Below, in pieces: positions 1 through 8,153 of a stretch of DNA of 20,644 nt. The DNA is from Prevotella sp. UBA3294. Lineage in GTDB: Bacteria > Bacteroidota > Bacteroidia > Bacteroidales > Bacteroidaceae. The notes under the pieces were generated by a model. It saw nothing but the letters and a program-made list of their open reading frames with translations, had not been told where the DNA came from and did not search any database. Location of the stretch: the NCBI GenBank assembly GCA_002361535.1, contig DETG01000009.1:1-20644 (forward strand), written 5' to 3'. A program made the translations under genes and the position numbers. The first letter of the stretch is position 1; every line of letters begins with the position of its first letter.

Positions 1-200
1 CCCATCGTGAGGATTCCTACTGTAGAGCCCGGATGCTGCTCCTTCAAACGAAGAGCCTGCTCCAAGGCGTTCAAATCTTCAGGATTGAAGATAGCGGGTA
101 AGGCAGCACGGTTGACAGTTCCTTCGGCTGTCATGGCATCTTTACCCACATTTCTTGTGTCTGGCACTTGCTTAGCAAGTACTACGATTTTTAAACTCAT
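1..200 (-). CDS. etfB: Electron transfer flavoprotein subunit beta, N-terminal fragment
   Basis: The reverse strand reads from an ATG at 200-198 to the window edge without a stop, giving about 66 residues that begin MSLKIVVLAKQVPDTRNVG and contain FNPEDLNALEQALRL. KQVPDT near the N-terminus followed by NPxDxxALE is typical of the beta subunit of electron transfer flavoprotein (EtfB/FixA). With EtfA this forms an FAD/AMP heterodimer that passes electrons from acyl-CoA or other dehydrogenases. The gene is cut by the window; etfA and an acyl-CoA dehydrogenase are usual downstream partners but lie outside. It has a strong Bacteroidota promoter 44 nt or so upstream and is divergent from dnaG. Identification is by motif recognition only. 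Confidence 0.88.
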   Translation of the reverse strand, partial: MSLKIVVLAKQVPDTRNVGKDAMTAEGTVNRAALPAIFNPEDLNALEQALRLKEQHPGSTVGILTM

Positions 201-248
201 AAAATATAAAAATAATAATGTATTATCCTTTTGTTTTTAAAAACGGTG

Positions 249-279
249 CAAAGGTACATTATTTTCATCATTTGACAAA
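249..279 (-). promoter_or_regulatory. etfB promoter (Bacteroidota -33/-7)
   Basis: On the minus strand TTTG (279-276) is followed by exactly 19 nt and then TACCTTTG (256-249), matching the Bacteroidota primary sigma consensus TTTG-N19/20-TAnnTTTG. The predicted start is near 244, leaving a leader of about 44 nt before the etfB ATG. Confidence 0.85.
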
Positions 280-384
280 ACAAAATGCACAAAAACGTCT
301 TCTTTGTGCACAAATCATTCTTTTTGTGCAACGAAAGCAGTACTTCCTTCCCATCCTCTCATTGCCTTTTCTGACTGCTGTATG

Positions 385-560
385 ACAATGAAATAGTGCA
401 GAAGCGTTGCCCAAATTGTGCAAGACCTTTGCACTAAGTGTGCAAGGTATCTGCACAAAGTGTGCAAAGCCTTTGCACTAAGTGTGCAACGCGTGGACTC
501 TGGTCGCGCCACACGTTGGCATAAATTGTGCTTGATTTCCGCACTGAGCGTGCCCATAAA
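385..560. repeat. Phased 22-bp palindromic repeat array
   Basis: Eight consecutive 22-bp registers start at 385, 407, 429, 451, 473, 495, 517 and 539. The units at 429 and 473 are identical over 17 bp, TTGCACTAAGTGTGCAA; 451 reads CTGCACAAAGTGTGCAA and 407 reads TTGCCCAAATTGTGCAA. The flanking units at 385, 517 and 539 keep mainly the GTGC right arm in exact register, and the one at 495 is badly eroded. Each good unit is an imperfect palindrome (TTGCAC-N5-GTGCAA). Twenty-two bp is about two helical turns, so all dyads face the same side of the DNA. Function unknown. Confidence 0.85.
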
Positions 561-584
561 AAATACCTAAAAATAGAAGATTGT

Positions 585-616
585 TTTGCGGTTTCGGAAT
601 AAAATCCGTATCTTTG
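585..616 (+). promoter_or_regulatory. dnaG promoter (Bacteroidota -33/-7)
   Basis: TTTG (585-588), a 20-nt spacer and TATCTTTG (609-616) fit the Bacteroidota consensus. Predicted initiation is near 621, about 23 nt before the ATG at 644. A TTG codon at 581 that opens the same frame lies upstream of this promoter and so cannot be the start. Confidence 0.82.
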
Positions 617-643
617 CCCTCCCATAGGGTAACCACAACGGTG

Positions 644-2671
644 ATGATAGACAGACCAACAGTAGATCGGATTATGGATGCTGCGAACATTGTGGACGTA
701 GTGTCGGAATTCGTAACACTCAGAAAGAGTGGTGCGAACTACAAGGGTCTGTGCCCATTCCATAACGAGCGCACGCCTTCGTTCTACGTGTCGCCAGCCC
801 GAAATATCTGCAAATGTTTCTCTTGTGGCAAGGGAGGTACGCCGGTGAGCTTCCTGATGGAGCACGAGCAGATGACCTACCCCGAAGCATTGCGCTGGTT
901 GGCTAAGAAATACAACATCGAAATCCAGGAACGCGAACTCAGTCAGGAAGAGAAAGATGCTGAAAGTAAGCGTGAGTCGATGTTTATTGTAAACGAGTGG
1001 GCAGCCAGTTATTTCGAGGATATCCTGCACAACCATGTGGATGGTGTGGCCATCGGCATGCAGTATTTCCGTAGCCGTGGCATTCGTGATGACATCATCC
1101 GCAAATTCCGGTTGGGCTTCGACTTGCCTGACCGTTTCGCTTTACCAAAAGAAGCGAAGAGAAAAGGCTATCAGAAGGAGTTCTTGCTGTCAACAGGATT
1201 GTGCTATGAACGAGAAAACCGAGGAACCGAGGCTTCAGAGGAGCGGGAGAACGAGAACCGTAACACACAGGGCTCTTTGGTCGATCGTTTTGCTGGGCGG
1301 GTGATCTTTCCATGGATTGGCATCAGTGGGAAAGTGGTGGCTTTTGGCGGTCGTAAACTCGATCAGGCCACAAAGGGGGTGCAGCAGAAATATGTGAACT
1401 CGCCCGATAGCGAGATCTATCACAAAGAGCAGAACCTGTATGGCATCTATCAGGCGAAGAAAGCCATTGCACAGCTCAACTGTGTGTATATGGTGGAAGG
1501 ATATACTGACGTGATCTCCATGCACCAGTGTGGCATAGAGAACGTGGTGGCCAACAGTGGTACAGCCCTGAGCAACCATCAAATACGGATGTTGCGCCGT
1601 TTCACCACGAATATCGTACTTCTCTATGATGGAGATGAGGCTGGTATCCATGCGGCGATGCGCGGTACGGATATGTTACTGGCAGAAGGCATGAACATCA
1701 AGGTGCTGCTGTTGCCTGATGGGGATGATCCCGACAGTTTTGCCCGTAAACATACCGCAGCCGACTTCAAGAAGTATATTGAAGAACACCAGACCGATTT
1801 CATCCAGTTTAAGAGTGATGTGCTGCTTCGGGGGGTGACTGATCCCATCAAACGCTCGGAGGCCATCAGTAGCATCGTCAAGAGTGTGAGCGTGATCCCC
1901 GACCAGATCGTGCGGGCCACCTATATTGCCGACTGTGCACATCGCCTGGGTATCAATGAGGCTACCCTGATCTCCACCATGAATAAAATGATCAGGGGGG
2001 AGAAAGAGGAAAACAGGAAACGGGAGGAGAGACAACGTGAAGGAGCGCAAGGAACGGCTGTGAGCGTGGAGAATGTCGGATCGCCTGCTCAATCTTCCAT
2101 ACAACGACCGCAGACTTCCATTCACCAGTCGTCCACTAACACCAGTGTGGAGGATCTCCTCATCCGTATGGTGATCCGATACGGTGAACAGGTAATCTAC
2201 CGGGATGTGGTGACGGATGATGGGGGCACTGTCAACCTCACCGTGGCACAATATGTAAGCATCGATCTTGGTGCCGACGACCTGCATTTTACACATCCGT
2301 TATACAATAGGATCTTGGAAGAAGCTGTGGCCCACTCTGGAGAAGAGGACTTCAAGGCATCAGACTTCTTCTCCCGTCATCACGACGTGGCTGTCAGTCA
2401 GTTGGCTGTTGACATGCTGATTGATCGCGTTCAGCTGAGTAAGAGCTTACAGATGACTGTCGATGAGGAGTCGCTAAGAAACGAAGTGGAACATTTGGTG
2501 CTGGATTTCCGTCTCGACTATGTGAAGGCTCACCTTCGTACCCTCCGCACACAGATAGCACAGTCGGACAGTAACTCCGAACAGTGGTCGCAGTTGTGTA
2601 TGGATATGAAGAAGATGATGGACCTGAGGAATGCGATGGCCAAGAAATTAGGAATGGATATAATCATTTGA
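644..2671 (+). CDS. dnaG: DNA primase DnaG
   Basis: This 675-residue protein synthesises RNA primers at the replication fork. The N-terminal CHC2 zinc-binding domain is visible as CPFH (C37, H40) and CFSC (C58, C61), with an extra Cys at 56. The RNA polymerase/TOPRIM core carries VEGYTD near residues 283-288 (catalytic Glu) and LLYDGDEAG near 326-334 (metal-binding acidic motif). A charged, Ser/Gln-rich linker (about 450-500) leads to a helical C-terminal domain that should contact the replicative helicase DnaB. Length is slightly above the roughly 580-660 typical of the family because of this linker. The start ATG644 is chosen because it begins MIDRPTVDRIMDAANIVDVV, the usual DnaG N-terminus, and follows the promoter. 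It is the first gene of a probable operon with queD, queE and cls. Confidence 0.97.
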   Translation: MIDRPTVDRIMDAANIVDVVSEFVTLRKSGANYKGLCPFHNERTPSFYVSPARNICKCFSCGKGGTPVSFLMEHEQMTYPEALRWLAKKYNIEIQERELSQEEKDAESKRESMFIVNEWAASYFEDILHNHVDGVAIGMQYFRSRGIRDDIIRKFRLGFDLPDRFALPKEAKRKGYQKEFLLSTGLCYERENRGTEASEERENENRNTQGSLVDRFAGRVIFPWIGISGKVVAFGGRKLDQATKGVQQKYVNSPDSEIYHKEQNLYGIYQAKKAIAQLNCVYMVEGYTDVISMHQCGIENVVANSGTALSNHQIRMLRRFTTNIVLLYDGDEAGIHAAMRGTDMLLAEGMNIKVLLLPDGDDPDSFARKHTAADFKKYIEEHQTDFIQFKSDVLLRGVTDPIKRSEAISSIVKSVSVIPDQIVRATYIADCAHRLGINEATLISTMNKMIRGEKEENRKREERQREGAQGTAVSVENVGSPAQSSIQRPQTSIHQSSTNTSVEDLLIRMVIRYGEQVIYRDVVTDDGGTVNLTVAQYVSIDLGADDLHFTHPLYNRILEEAVAHSGEEDFKASDFFSRHHDVAVSQLAVDMLIDRVQLSKSLQMTVDEESLRNEVEHLVLDFRLDYVKAHLRTLRTQIAQSDSNSEQWSQLCMDMKKMMDLRNAMAKKLGMDIII

Positions 2672-2682
2672 CCCAAAGGGTC
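2670..2682. other. 13-nt mini-hairpin over the dnaG stop codon
   Basis: GACCC-AAA-GGGTC forms a 5-bp stem with a 3-nt loop; its first two bases are the last two of the dnaG TGA. There is no T-tract, so it is not a convincing terminator, and queD starts 20 nt later. It has the same 5-3-5 geometry as the mini-hairpins at 15648-16442. Confidence 0.5.
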
Positions 2683-2701
2683 GCTCAAAAGAAAGAAGGA
2701 T

Positions 2702-3040
2702 ATGTATTACGTACAAAAGACACTGGAGATTTCCTCCGCACACCGACTTGATCTTGACTATGAGAGCAAGTGTACGCATTTGCACGGGCATAACTGGAAG
2801 ATTACTGTCTATTGCAAGGCACGCGAACTGGATAAGAACGGGATGGTGGTGGATTTTGCGATGATTAAACGATGCATCAAGAAAGTGCTCGACCATCAGG
2901 TACTGAACGAAGTGCTGCCGTTCAATCCCACTGCCGAGAATATCGCGCGCTGGTGTACTGAACAAGTGCCGCATTGCTACAAGACTGTGGTACAGGAGAG
3001 TGATGGGAATGTGGCTGCCTATGAAGTAGAGGAGGTGTGA
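2702..3040 (+). CDS. queD: 6-carboxy-5,6,7,8-tetrahydropterin synthase (QueD)
   Basis: The 112-residue protein belongs to the 6-pyruvoyltetrahydropterin synthase family and converts 7,8-dihydroneopterin triphosphate to 6-carboxytetrahydropterin, an early step of queuosine synthesis. Zinc ligands are visible as SSAHRL (H14) and HLHGHNW (H28, H30), the nucleophile as C24 in SKCTHLHGH, the Asp-His pair as LDHQ (D64, H65), and the substrate-binding Glu as PTAEN (E79). Its length matches bacterial QueD rather than the longer eukaryotic PTPS. An AAGAAGGA sequence just before the ATG is a fair ribosome binding site. It follows dnaG by 30 nt, and its TGA overlaps the queE ATG as TGATG, indicating translational coupling of two enzymes of one pathway. 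Confidence 0.94.
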   Translation: MYYVQKTLEISSAHRLDLDYESKCTHLHGHNWKITVYCKARELDKNGMVVDFAMIKRCIKKVLDHQVLNEVLPFNPTAENIARWCTEQVPHCYKTVVQESDGNVAAYEVEEV

Positions 3041-3621
3041 TGTATCGTGTGAATGAAATCTTCTATTCGCTGCAGGGAGAGGGCAGGAATACAGGGCGCG
3101 CTGCCGTCTTCGTGCGTTTTGCGGGCTGCAACCTGCGATGCCCCTTTTGCGATACCTCTTTTGAAGACTACCATGAGATGACAGCCGAAGATATTCTTCA
3201 AGTTGTACAAGAGTACCCGTCACATTTCTTAATTCTTACAGGAGGAGAGCCTACGTTGCAGGTTGATGAGTCGTTCGTGGATCTGTTTCATGCCGTTGGC
3301 TACGAAGTGGCCATGGAAAGCAATGGCACGCTTGCGCCTCCCAAGAACCTCGACTGGCTGACTCTTTCCCCCAAAGGCCATCTGGCGGTGGATAGATGTA
3401 ATGAACTGAAGCTGGTATTCGAAGGTAACGGAAAAGAACAGCTGCAGCGTATTGAAGCGTATAAGGAGAAAGTGCATGCCGACTATTACTGTCTGCAGCC
3501 CTGTGACACAGGAAACGACGCTCGCAACCAGCAGCTGACAGTCCAGTGCGTTGACTATATCCTACAGCATCCGCAATGGCACCTTTCGTTACAGACACAT
3601 AAGCTGGCACATTTTAAATAA
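3040..3621 (+). CDS. queE: 7-carboxy-7-deazaguanine synthase (QueE), radical SAM
   Basis: The 193-residue radical SAM enzyme contracts 6-carboxytetrahydropterin to 7-carboxy-7-deazaguanine, the step after QueD. The cluster-binding motif is CNLRCPFC (C30, C34, C37), a CX3CX2C spacing as in many QueE proteins. LTGGEPT (G68-P71) is the SAM-binding GGEP motif, and FYSLQGEG at residues 8-15 is the conserved QueE N-terminus. The C-terminal SLQTHKLAHFK resembles the family's LQxHK ending. The ATG at 3040 is chosen over the GTG at 3037 because it overlaps the queD stop by one base and removes a spurious extra residue. The next gene, cls, starts one base after the queE TAA. queC and later pathway genes are not in the window. 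Confidence 0.94.
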   Translation: MYRVNEIFYSLQGEGRNTGRAAVFVRFAGCNLRCPFCDTSFEDYHEMTAEDILQVVQEYPSHFLILTGGEPTLQVDESFVDLFHAVGYEVAMESNGTLAPPKNLDWLTLSPKGHLAVDRCNELKLVFEGNGKEQLQRIEAYKEKVHADYYCLQPCDTGNDARNQQLTVQCVDYILQHPQWHLSLQTHKLAHFK

Positions 3622-3622
3622 G

Positions 3623-5080
3623 ATGATTTATGTCCATTGGCTCCTCCTTACCGTCTATGTCTTGGCGGTGGTCGGCACCATGATCAGGGTGCTGATGGAT
3701 AACCGTCAGCCTGCCAAGACCATGGCGTGGATGCTGGTGCTGATGTTCCTTCCACTTGTGGGAATCATTCTATATTTCTTCTTTGGACAGAATACGAGGA
3801 AGGAACGACTGATTTCCCAGCAGAGTCTCGACCAGCTCACCAAAAGATCAATGCTGGAGTTCGCAGAGCAGAAAGACCTGATGCTACCTGTTCAACATGA
3901 GATGTTGATCAAATTCTTCGCCAGTCAGAACTGGGCTCTGCCTTTCAAAGACAATCTCGTGGATGTCTATACCGACGGCTATCAGTTCTTCCACGCATTG
4001 TTGCAGGCAATAGCTCAGGCACGCCGTCATATCCACTTAGACTCCTATATCTTCAACGATGATGAACTGGGTAATCTGTTGGCTGATGCTCTAATCGCTA
4101 AAGCTGGTCAAGGGGTGGAGGTACGCGTGATCTACGACGATGTAGGATGTTGGGAGGTGAAAGGCACCTTTTTTGAGCGTATGCGCGATGCTGGTATTGA
4201 GGTGCATGGATTCATGCCTGTAAAATTCCCGGCATTCACCAGTAAGGTGAACTACCGTAATCACCGAAAACTATGTGTGATTGACGGTGAGGTAGGCTTT
4301 ATCGGTGGCATGAATATCGCAACAAGATATGTGAAGGGGCGCGAGGTCGGAAAGAAGAAAAAGAATCAAGAACCGCAGCGCCGACCGTGGCGTGACACAC
4401 ATCTGCGCATCCGGGGTGGGGCGGTATATGGTATTCAGCGTGCATTCTTGGTTGACTGGTATTTCGTGGATCGTACCTTGATTACCAATCGGCGCTATTA
4501 CCCCGAGATGGATAGGCTCCATAGAAACAACTGTTTGGTGCAGATTGTCACAAGCAGTCCGATATCCCAATGGCCCGACATGATGCAAGGGTATGTGCGC
4601 ATCTTGTTGGAAGCCAAGCAATATGTCTATATCGAGACACCTTATTTCCTACCGACAGAACCAGTCCTCCTGGCCATGCGCACTGCTGCGCTGACGGGTA
4701 TTGACGTTCGTGTGATGATTCCTTATAAGACTGATGCCAAGCTTGTGGAGTGGGCAAGTCGTAGCTACGTCCACGAGATCGTGAGTGCGGGCGTGAAAGT
4801 ATATCTTTACCAGAAAGGCTTTAACCATTCAAAACTGTTGGTAAGCGATGACTCTCTGTGCACAGTGGGATCTGCCAATGTGGATTTCCGTAGCTTCGAG
4901 AATAATTTCGAGGGAAACGCTTTTATCTATGATAGCGCTATGGCCTTGCGTATCAAGGAGGTGTTCATGAATGATGTTGCTAACAGTGTGCTCCTTGATG
5001 ATGTGGAGAATCTGAACCACCGTCCTTTCTGTCAACGACTGTGGGAGTCGTTGGTTCGATTGCTCTCACCACTATTATAA
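3623..5080 (+). CDS. cls: Cardiolipin synthase (phospholipase D family)
   Basis: This 485-residue inner-membrane enzyme condenses two phosphatidylglycerols, or a related lipid pair, to cardiolipin. Two transmembrane helices occupy about residues 3-25 and 33-55. Two PLD signatures follow: NHRKLCVID...GGMN (H214) and NHSKLLVSD...GSANVD (H402), both with intact His, Lys and Asp. The order and length match the bacterial ClsA type. The ATG at 3623 lies one base after the queE stop and opens directly into the first membrane helix; an upstream in-frame codon inside queE would add 24 unrelated residues. It is the last gene of the dnaG operon, and its TAA is followed immediately by the inverted heptamer arrays. 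Confidence 0.95.
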   Translation: MIYVHWLLLTVYVLAVVGTMIRVLMDNRQPAKTMAWMLVLMFLPLVGIILYFFFGQNTRKERLISQQSLDQLTKRSMLEFAEQKDLMLPVQHEMLIKFFASQNWALPFKDNLVDVYTDGYQFFHALLQAIAQARRHIHLDSYIFNDDELGNLLADALIAKAGQGVEVRVIYDDVGCWEVKGTFFERMRDAGIEVHGFMPVKFPAFTSKVNYRNHRKLCVIDGEVGFIGGMNIATRYVKGREVGKKKKNQEPQRRPWRDTHLRIRGGAVYGIQRAFLVDWYFVDRTLITNRRYYPEMDRLHRNNCLVQIVTSSPISQWPDMMQGYVRILLEAKQYVYIETPYFLPTEPVLLAMRTAALTGIDVRVMIPYKTDAKLVEWASRSYVHEIVSAGVKVYLYQKGFNHSKLLVSDDSLCTVGSANVDFRSFENNFEGNAFIYDSAMALRIKEVFMNDVANSVLLDDVENLNHRPFCQRLWESLVRLLSPLL

Positions 5081-5081
5081 A

Positions 5082-5260
5082 GTGAGAGGTGAGAGGTGAG
5101 AGGTGAGAAGTGAGAACTGAGAGGTGAGAACTGAGAGGTATGATTACCTTCAAGAATTGGCCTTAGTGCTTGTTCCTGGGTGTAATCATACCTCTCACCT
5201 CTCAGTTCTCACCTCTCAGTTCTCACCTCTCAGTTTTCAGTTCTCACTTCTCACCTCCTA
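5082..5260. repeat. Inverted arrays of a 7-bp satellite
   Basis: From 5082 to 5137 eight heptamers run without a break (GTGAGAG x3, GTGAGAA x2, then CTGAGAG, GTGAGAA, CTGAGAG). From 5191 to 5260 ten heptamers of the complementary kind follow (CCTCTCA, GTTCTCA, CTTCTCA and variants). A perfect 16-bp stem (5132-5147 with 5182-5197) joins the arrays across a 34-nt unique loop, and the arrays can pair further with slippage. It sits between convergent cls and rmuC and could act as a two-way terminator or structural block, although there is no clear T-run. The right-hand array extends into the end of rmuC. Confidence 0.88.
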
Positions 5261-6611
5261 CTTCCGGCAACGGATGTTTCGGATTCTCTTTGGCACCCAT
5301 CTCAAGAAGTTTGCGGGCAGGAACTAACAGACTCTGATTCCCTTTCAGCTTCAGATCGGCATAGTCATAGGCCGACTGTAGCTTTTTCATCTTCTCACCC
5401 ACTTCATCGAACCGTTCCATAAAATCGCCAACACGGTCGAGCAGGGTATTGGCCAGACCATATACCTTTTCCTGATTCTCTGCTTGCCGTTGTTGTGTCC
5501 ATGTGATTTGTAGCATGCGGAGTACGGCAAACAAGTTCTGCTCTCCGGTGATGAAGATTTTTTTATCGAATGCATAGTTCCAAAGTTGGGTGTCGGCAGA
5601 GACTGCTAACTGCATCGCAGCCTCTTGGGGAACGAACATGATCATGAAGTCGAGGGTCTCCCTCCCCTCCATGGAGTAACGGCAGTATTGCTTGTCGGCC
5701 AGTTCGTTGACATGCTTTCGTACACTCTTACAGTGCTCTTCCAAGAAATTCTTGCGTTCCTCATCAGTCTGGGCATTCACATAGCCGATGAAGGCGGTGA
5801 GTGATGCTTTTGCATCAATGATCACGTCTTTCTTGTCTGGATAGTGCAGCACGACATCTGGGCGCATCATATCGTTGGTGTCATCATTACGGATTACCTT
5901 CCCCTTGGCATCGCGCATCACATACTGCACATCGTATTCCAACCCTTTGGTAAACCCGAACTTGTCCAACAGATCGTTCAGCTTCATCTCCCCGAAGTCA
6001 CCTTGCACCTTTGGACCAGTCTGCAAAGCACGTGAGAGTTTTTCTGCCTCAGCACCTAAAGAGGTGGTGGCGTTGAGCATCGTTTTCAGCTGTTCGCTCA
6101 ATGCCGAGGTACTCCGTGTAAACGATTCCTTGTTATCGTCCATCGATTTCCTCATCTCACTCATCACTGCCTGTAGGGGAGCGATGATGGCACCCAGCTG
6201 ACTCTGATTGGTCTTATCCAGTTCCTCCGAACGTTGCCGCAGCAACTGCTCCGTGGCATTCTTCAGCTGTTCCTGAACCAACGTTAGCCGTTGGTTGAAT
6301 TGCTCGTCCGCCCGCTTCCGGTCTTCTTCCGCATGTTCCCGCAGGTTCAGCACCTGTAGCTCATGTTGTTCCTTGAGGTAGGCAATCTGATGGGCATGCT
6401 GGGTCTTCATCTCCTCGATTTGTTGCTTTTGCTTCTCTTGGAGGTCGTCTATCTGTTTGCTGAGCATGGAGAGTTCGCTGGTCTTGGCAGCTAATCCCAT
6501 GGCAAGCTGGTTCTTTTCTGTGATGATGGGTGCTGCCCTTCTTTGTCCGATGAAGAACAGGACGATGGCCCCGATGAGGAGTCCGACGATGAATAAGAGT
6601 ATTTCAATCAT
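5244..6611 (-). CDS. rmuC: DNA recombination protein RmuC homolog
   Basis: The 455-residue protein has one N-terminal membrane helix (about residues 2-22), a long charged coiled coil (about 30-135, rich in Glu, Gln and Lys) and a C-terminal RmuC domain (about 190-430) with the nuclease-like segment MRPDVVLHYPDKKDVIIDAKASL. That matches the family's D...IDAK pattern. RmuC limits inversions at short inverted repeats in E. coli; its exact reaction is not settled. The start ATG at 6611-6609 directly precedes the membrane helix. The last residues, GGEK, and the TGA stop are encoded by the heptamer satellite (5244-5260), so the array has supplied this gene's stop codon. The helicase gene lies 54 nt upstream on the same strand. 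Confidence 0.93.
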   Translation of the reverse strand: MIEILLFIVGLLIGAIVLFFIGQRRAAPIITEKNQLAMGLAAKTSELSMLSKQIDDLQEKQKQQIEEMKTQHAHQIAYLKEQHELQVLNLREHAEEDRKRADEQFNQRLTLVQEQLKNATEQLLRQRSEELDKTNQSQLGAIIAPLQAVMSEMRKSMDDNKESFTRSTSALSEQLKTMLNATTSLGAEAEKLSRALQTGPKVQGDFGEMKLNDLLDKFGFTKGLEYDVQYVMRDAKGKVIRNDDTNDMMRPDVVLHYPDKKDVIIDAKASLTAFIGYVNAQTDEERKNFLEEHCKSVRKHVNELADKQYCRYSMEGRETLDFMIMFVPQEAAMQLAVSADTQLWNYAFDKKIFITGEQNLFAVLRMLQITWTQQRQAENQEKVYGLANTLLDRVGDFMERFDEVGEKMKKLQSAYDYADLKLKGNQSLLVPARKLLEMGAKENPKHPLPEVGGEK

Positions 6612-6665
6612 GTGGAAATAATTTATTGATTGTAATTTGTTGGAGTGAACGGATGGGCCATGCCG

Positions 6666-8147
6666 TTATGGCGGATCGATCTGGGTGGTAGGCCAGTTTA
6701 CGAGGAACAACTTGTCGGTAGCTCGTGTAAAAGCTGTATAGAGCCAATGGATATAATCGGGTGTGAGCATGTCGTCCGTCATATATCCTTGATCGAGATA
6801 GACGTGTGACCACTGGCCGCCTTGTGCCTTGTGGCAGGTTACTGCATAGGAATATTTGATTTGGATGGCATTGTAGTAGTCATCTTCTTTGATGTGTTTG
6901 ACGCGTTCCCTTTTGGTGGGGATGTCGGCATAGTCGGCCATTACCTCGTTGAAGAGTTGCTCGTTCTGTTCCGTAGTGAGTGCCGGCGCCTCGGTGTTCA
7001 GACTGTCTAAGATGACGGTTGTCTGTAGTTCATAACCGTCATAGTCGGGGAATAGCAGGAGCACATCGGCGAAACGGAACCCATAGAGTTCTCTGAGATT
7101 ACGTACCTTTACCACTTGTGCCCTGTCGCCGTTGGCAAGGAAGCTGAGATCTTGCGATTTCTCTTTTTTCACCCAGTGATAGTTGTTCTTCACGATCATG
7201 AGCAGGTCGCCAGTACACAGCTCCTCTTCTCTGTCGAGGATACTGTTCCGGATACCGTTGTTGTAAATGTTAGCTCGTTTGTTACTACGTGTGATCACGA
7301 TGGTCTCATCGATACCTACCTGTGAGTAAGAGGTGCTCAGCTGTTCGATCAGTTCATTACCAGGTACCACTTGGATGTCTGCAAAACCATGGAAACGGAT
7401 ACGGGGGAGTTGGGTGAGGGCATCGTGGATGATCATCTGTCGGATGACAGTGGCGTTGTATAGGATTCCGCTCTGCTCACTTTGCCGGAGCACTTCGTTC
7501 AGGTCACATTCATATACCTTTAATCCGTATCGTCTCATCTCTTCTGCCATCAGGGCTGGTGCCTCCTCTTCTCCGATAGGAGGCAACTGCGCTTTGTCGC
7601 CGATGAGCACCATACGACAGTTCCTGCCGCTATAGACGTATCGTATTAGGTCATCGAGAAGATGACCGCTGCCGAACATGTGATCACTGCCTGCATTTCC
7701 TGTTCCATTAGCAATCATCGAAGCCTCATCCACAAAGAACAAGGTGTCGGTGCGTAGGTTGTCATTCAGGTTGAAACCAGACCAGTCGCCGGTAAATGCT
7801 TTCTGACGGTAGATCATCCTGTGGATGGTAAAAGCTCTGGATCCGCTGTTCTGTGCGAACACCTTGGCCGCCCTGCCGGTTGGAGCCATCAGTACCACCT
7901 TTAGCTTCAGTTGAAGGAGAGTGCGCACGATGGCACTGGCTAAGGTGGTCTTGCCCGTTCCTGCTGAGCCACGCATGATCATTACAGCACCCGTATGGCT
8001 TATGCTTGACTGACTGTCGGAGAAGAATCTACAGAACGTTTCCATCGCCTTGTCCTGCTCGTAGGTAGGCTCAAAGCGAAAGGCTTGTCTGATATGGTAA
8101 AGCAGTTCCGAGCTCAGGCTTGATCCGTATGGTCGTGTCTCGTTCAT
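6666..8147 (-). CDS. RecD/Dda-like SF1B ATP-dependent DNA helicase
   Basis: The 493-residue protein is a superfamily 1B helicase. Motif I is GSAGTGKTT (residues 60-68), motif II is FFVDEASM (D140, E141), motif III is IGDKAQLPPI (182-191), and the C-terminal UvrD_C_2 segment has VTCHKAQGGQW (436-446) and YTAFTRATDKLFL (470-482). It resembles the short RecD-like helicases widespread in Bacteroidota, without RecBC partners here and without the N-terminal extension of RecD2. It probably works 5' to 3' in repair or replication restart. ATG8147 is preferred to TTG8156 because the TTG lies inside the -7 box. Even so, the proximal promoter would give an almost leaderless mRNA. It may be co-transcribed with rmuC. 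Confidence 0.9.
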   Translation of the reverse strand: MNETRPYGSSLSSELLYHIRQAFRFEPTYEQDKAMETFCRFFSDSQSSISHTGAVMIMRGSAGTGKTTLASAIVRTLLQLKLKVVLMAPTGRAAKVFAQNSGSRAFTIHRMIYRQKAFTGDWSGFNLNDNLRTDTLFFVDEASMIANGTGNAGSDHMFGSGHLLDDLIRYVYSGRNCRMVLIGDKAQLPPIGEEEAPALMAEEMRRYGLKVYECDLNEVLRQSEQSGILYNATVIRQMIIHDALTQLPRIRFHGFADIQVVPGNELIEQLSTSYSQVGIDETIVITRSNKRANIYNNGIRNSILDREEELCTGDLLMIVKNNYHWVKKEKSQDLSFLANGDRAQVVKVRNLRELYGFRFADVLLLFPDYDGYELQTTVILDSLNTEAPALTTEQNEQLFNEVMADYADIPTKRERVKHIKEDDYYNAIQIKYSYAVTCHKAQGGQWSHVYLDQGYMTDDMLTPDYIHWLYTAFTRATDKLFLVNWPTTQIDPP

Positions 8148-8153
8148 TTTCCG

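Larger units (their letters stand above)
201..643. other. Divergent intergenic region etfB / dnaG
   Basis: This 443-bp gap holds no credible gene. It contains the etfB promoter at its left end, the dnaG promoter at its right end, and between them a 22-bp phased palindromic repeat array (385-560). A 12-bp palindrome GTTTTTAAAAAC (233-244) lies at the predicted etfB transcription start and could be an operator. Additional isolated GTGCA motifs occur at 306-310 and 326-330, out of phase with the array. Open frames crossing the gap on the minus strand encode only repeat-derived peptide and have no promoter. Confidence 0.8.

Noticed and set aside
385..560. CRISPR array
   Set aside because: The repeats are contiguous at 22 bp with no 30-bp-class unique spacers and no cas genes nearby; the 5-bp remainder of each unit is not a spacer.
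315..1036. Minus-strand open frames across the dnaG upstream region
   Set aside because: They translate the 22-bp repeats and the antisense of dnaG, have no promoter and no recognisable domain.
5124..5327. Small plus-strand frame between cls and rmuC
   Set aside because: It consists of translated heptamer repeat and the antisense of rmuC.
6666..8147. Part of a defence system or RecBCD complex
   Set aside because: No nuclease, RecB/RecC or other defence partner is adjacent; the neighbours are housekeeping genes.
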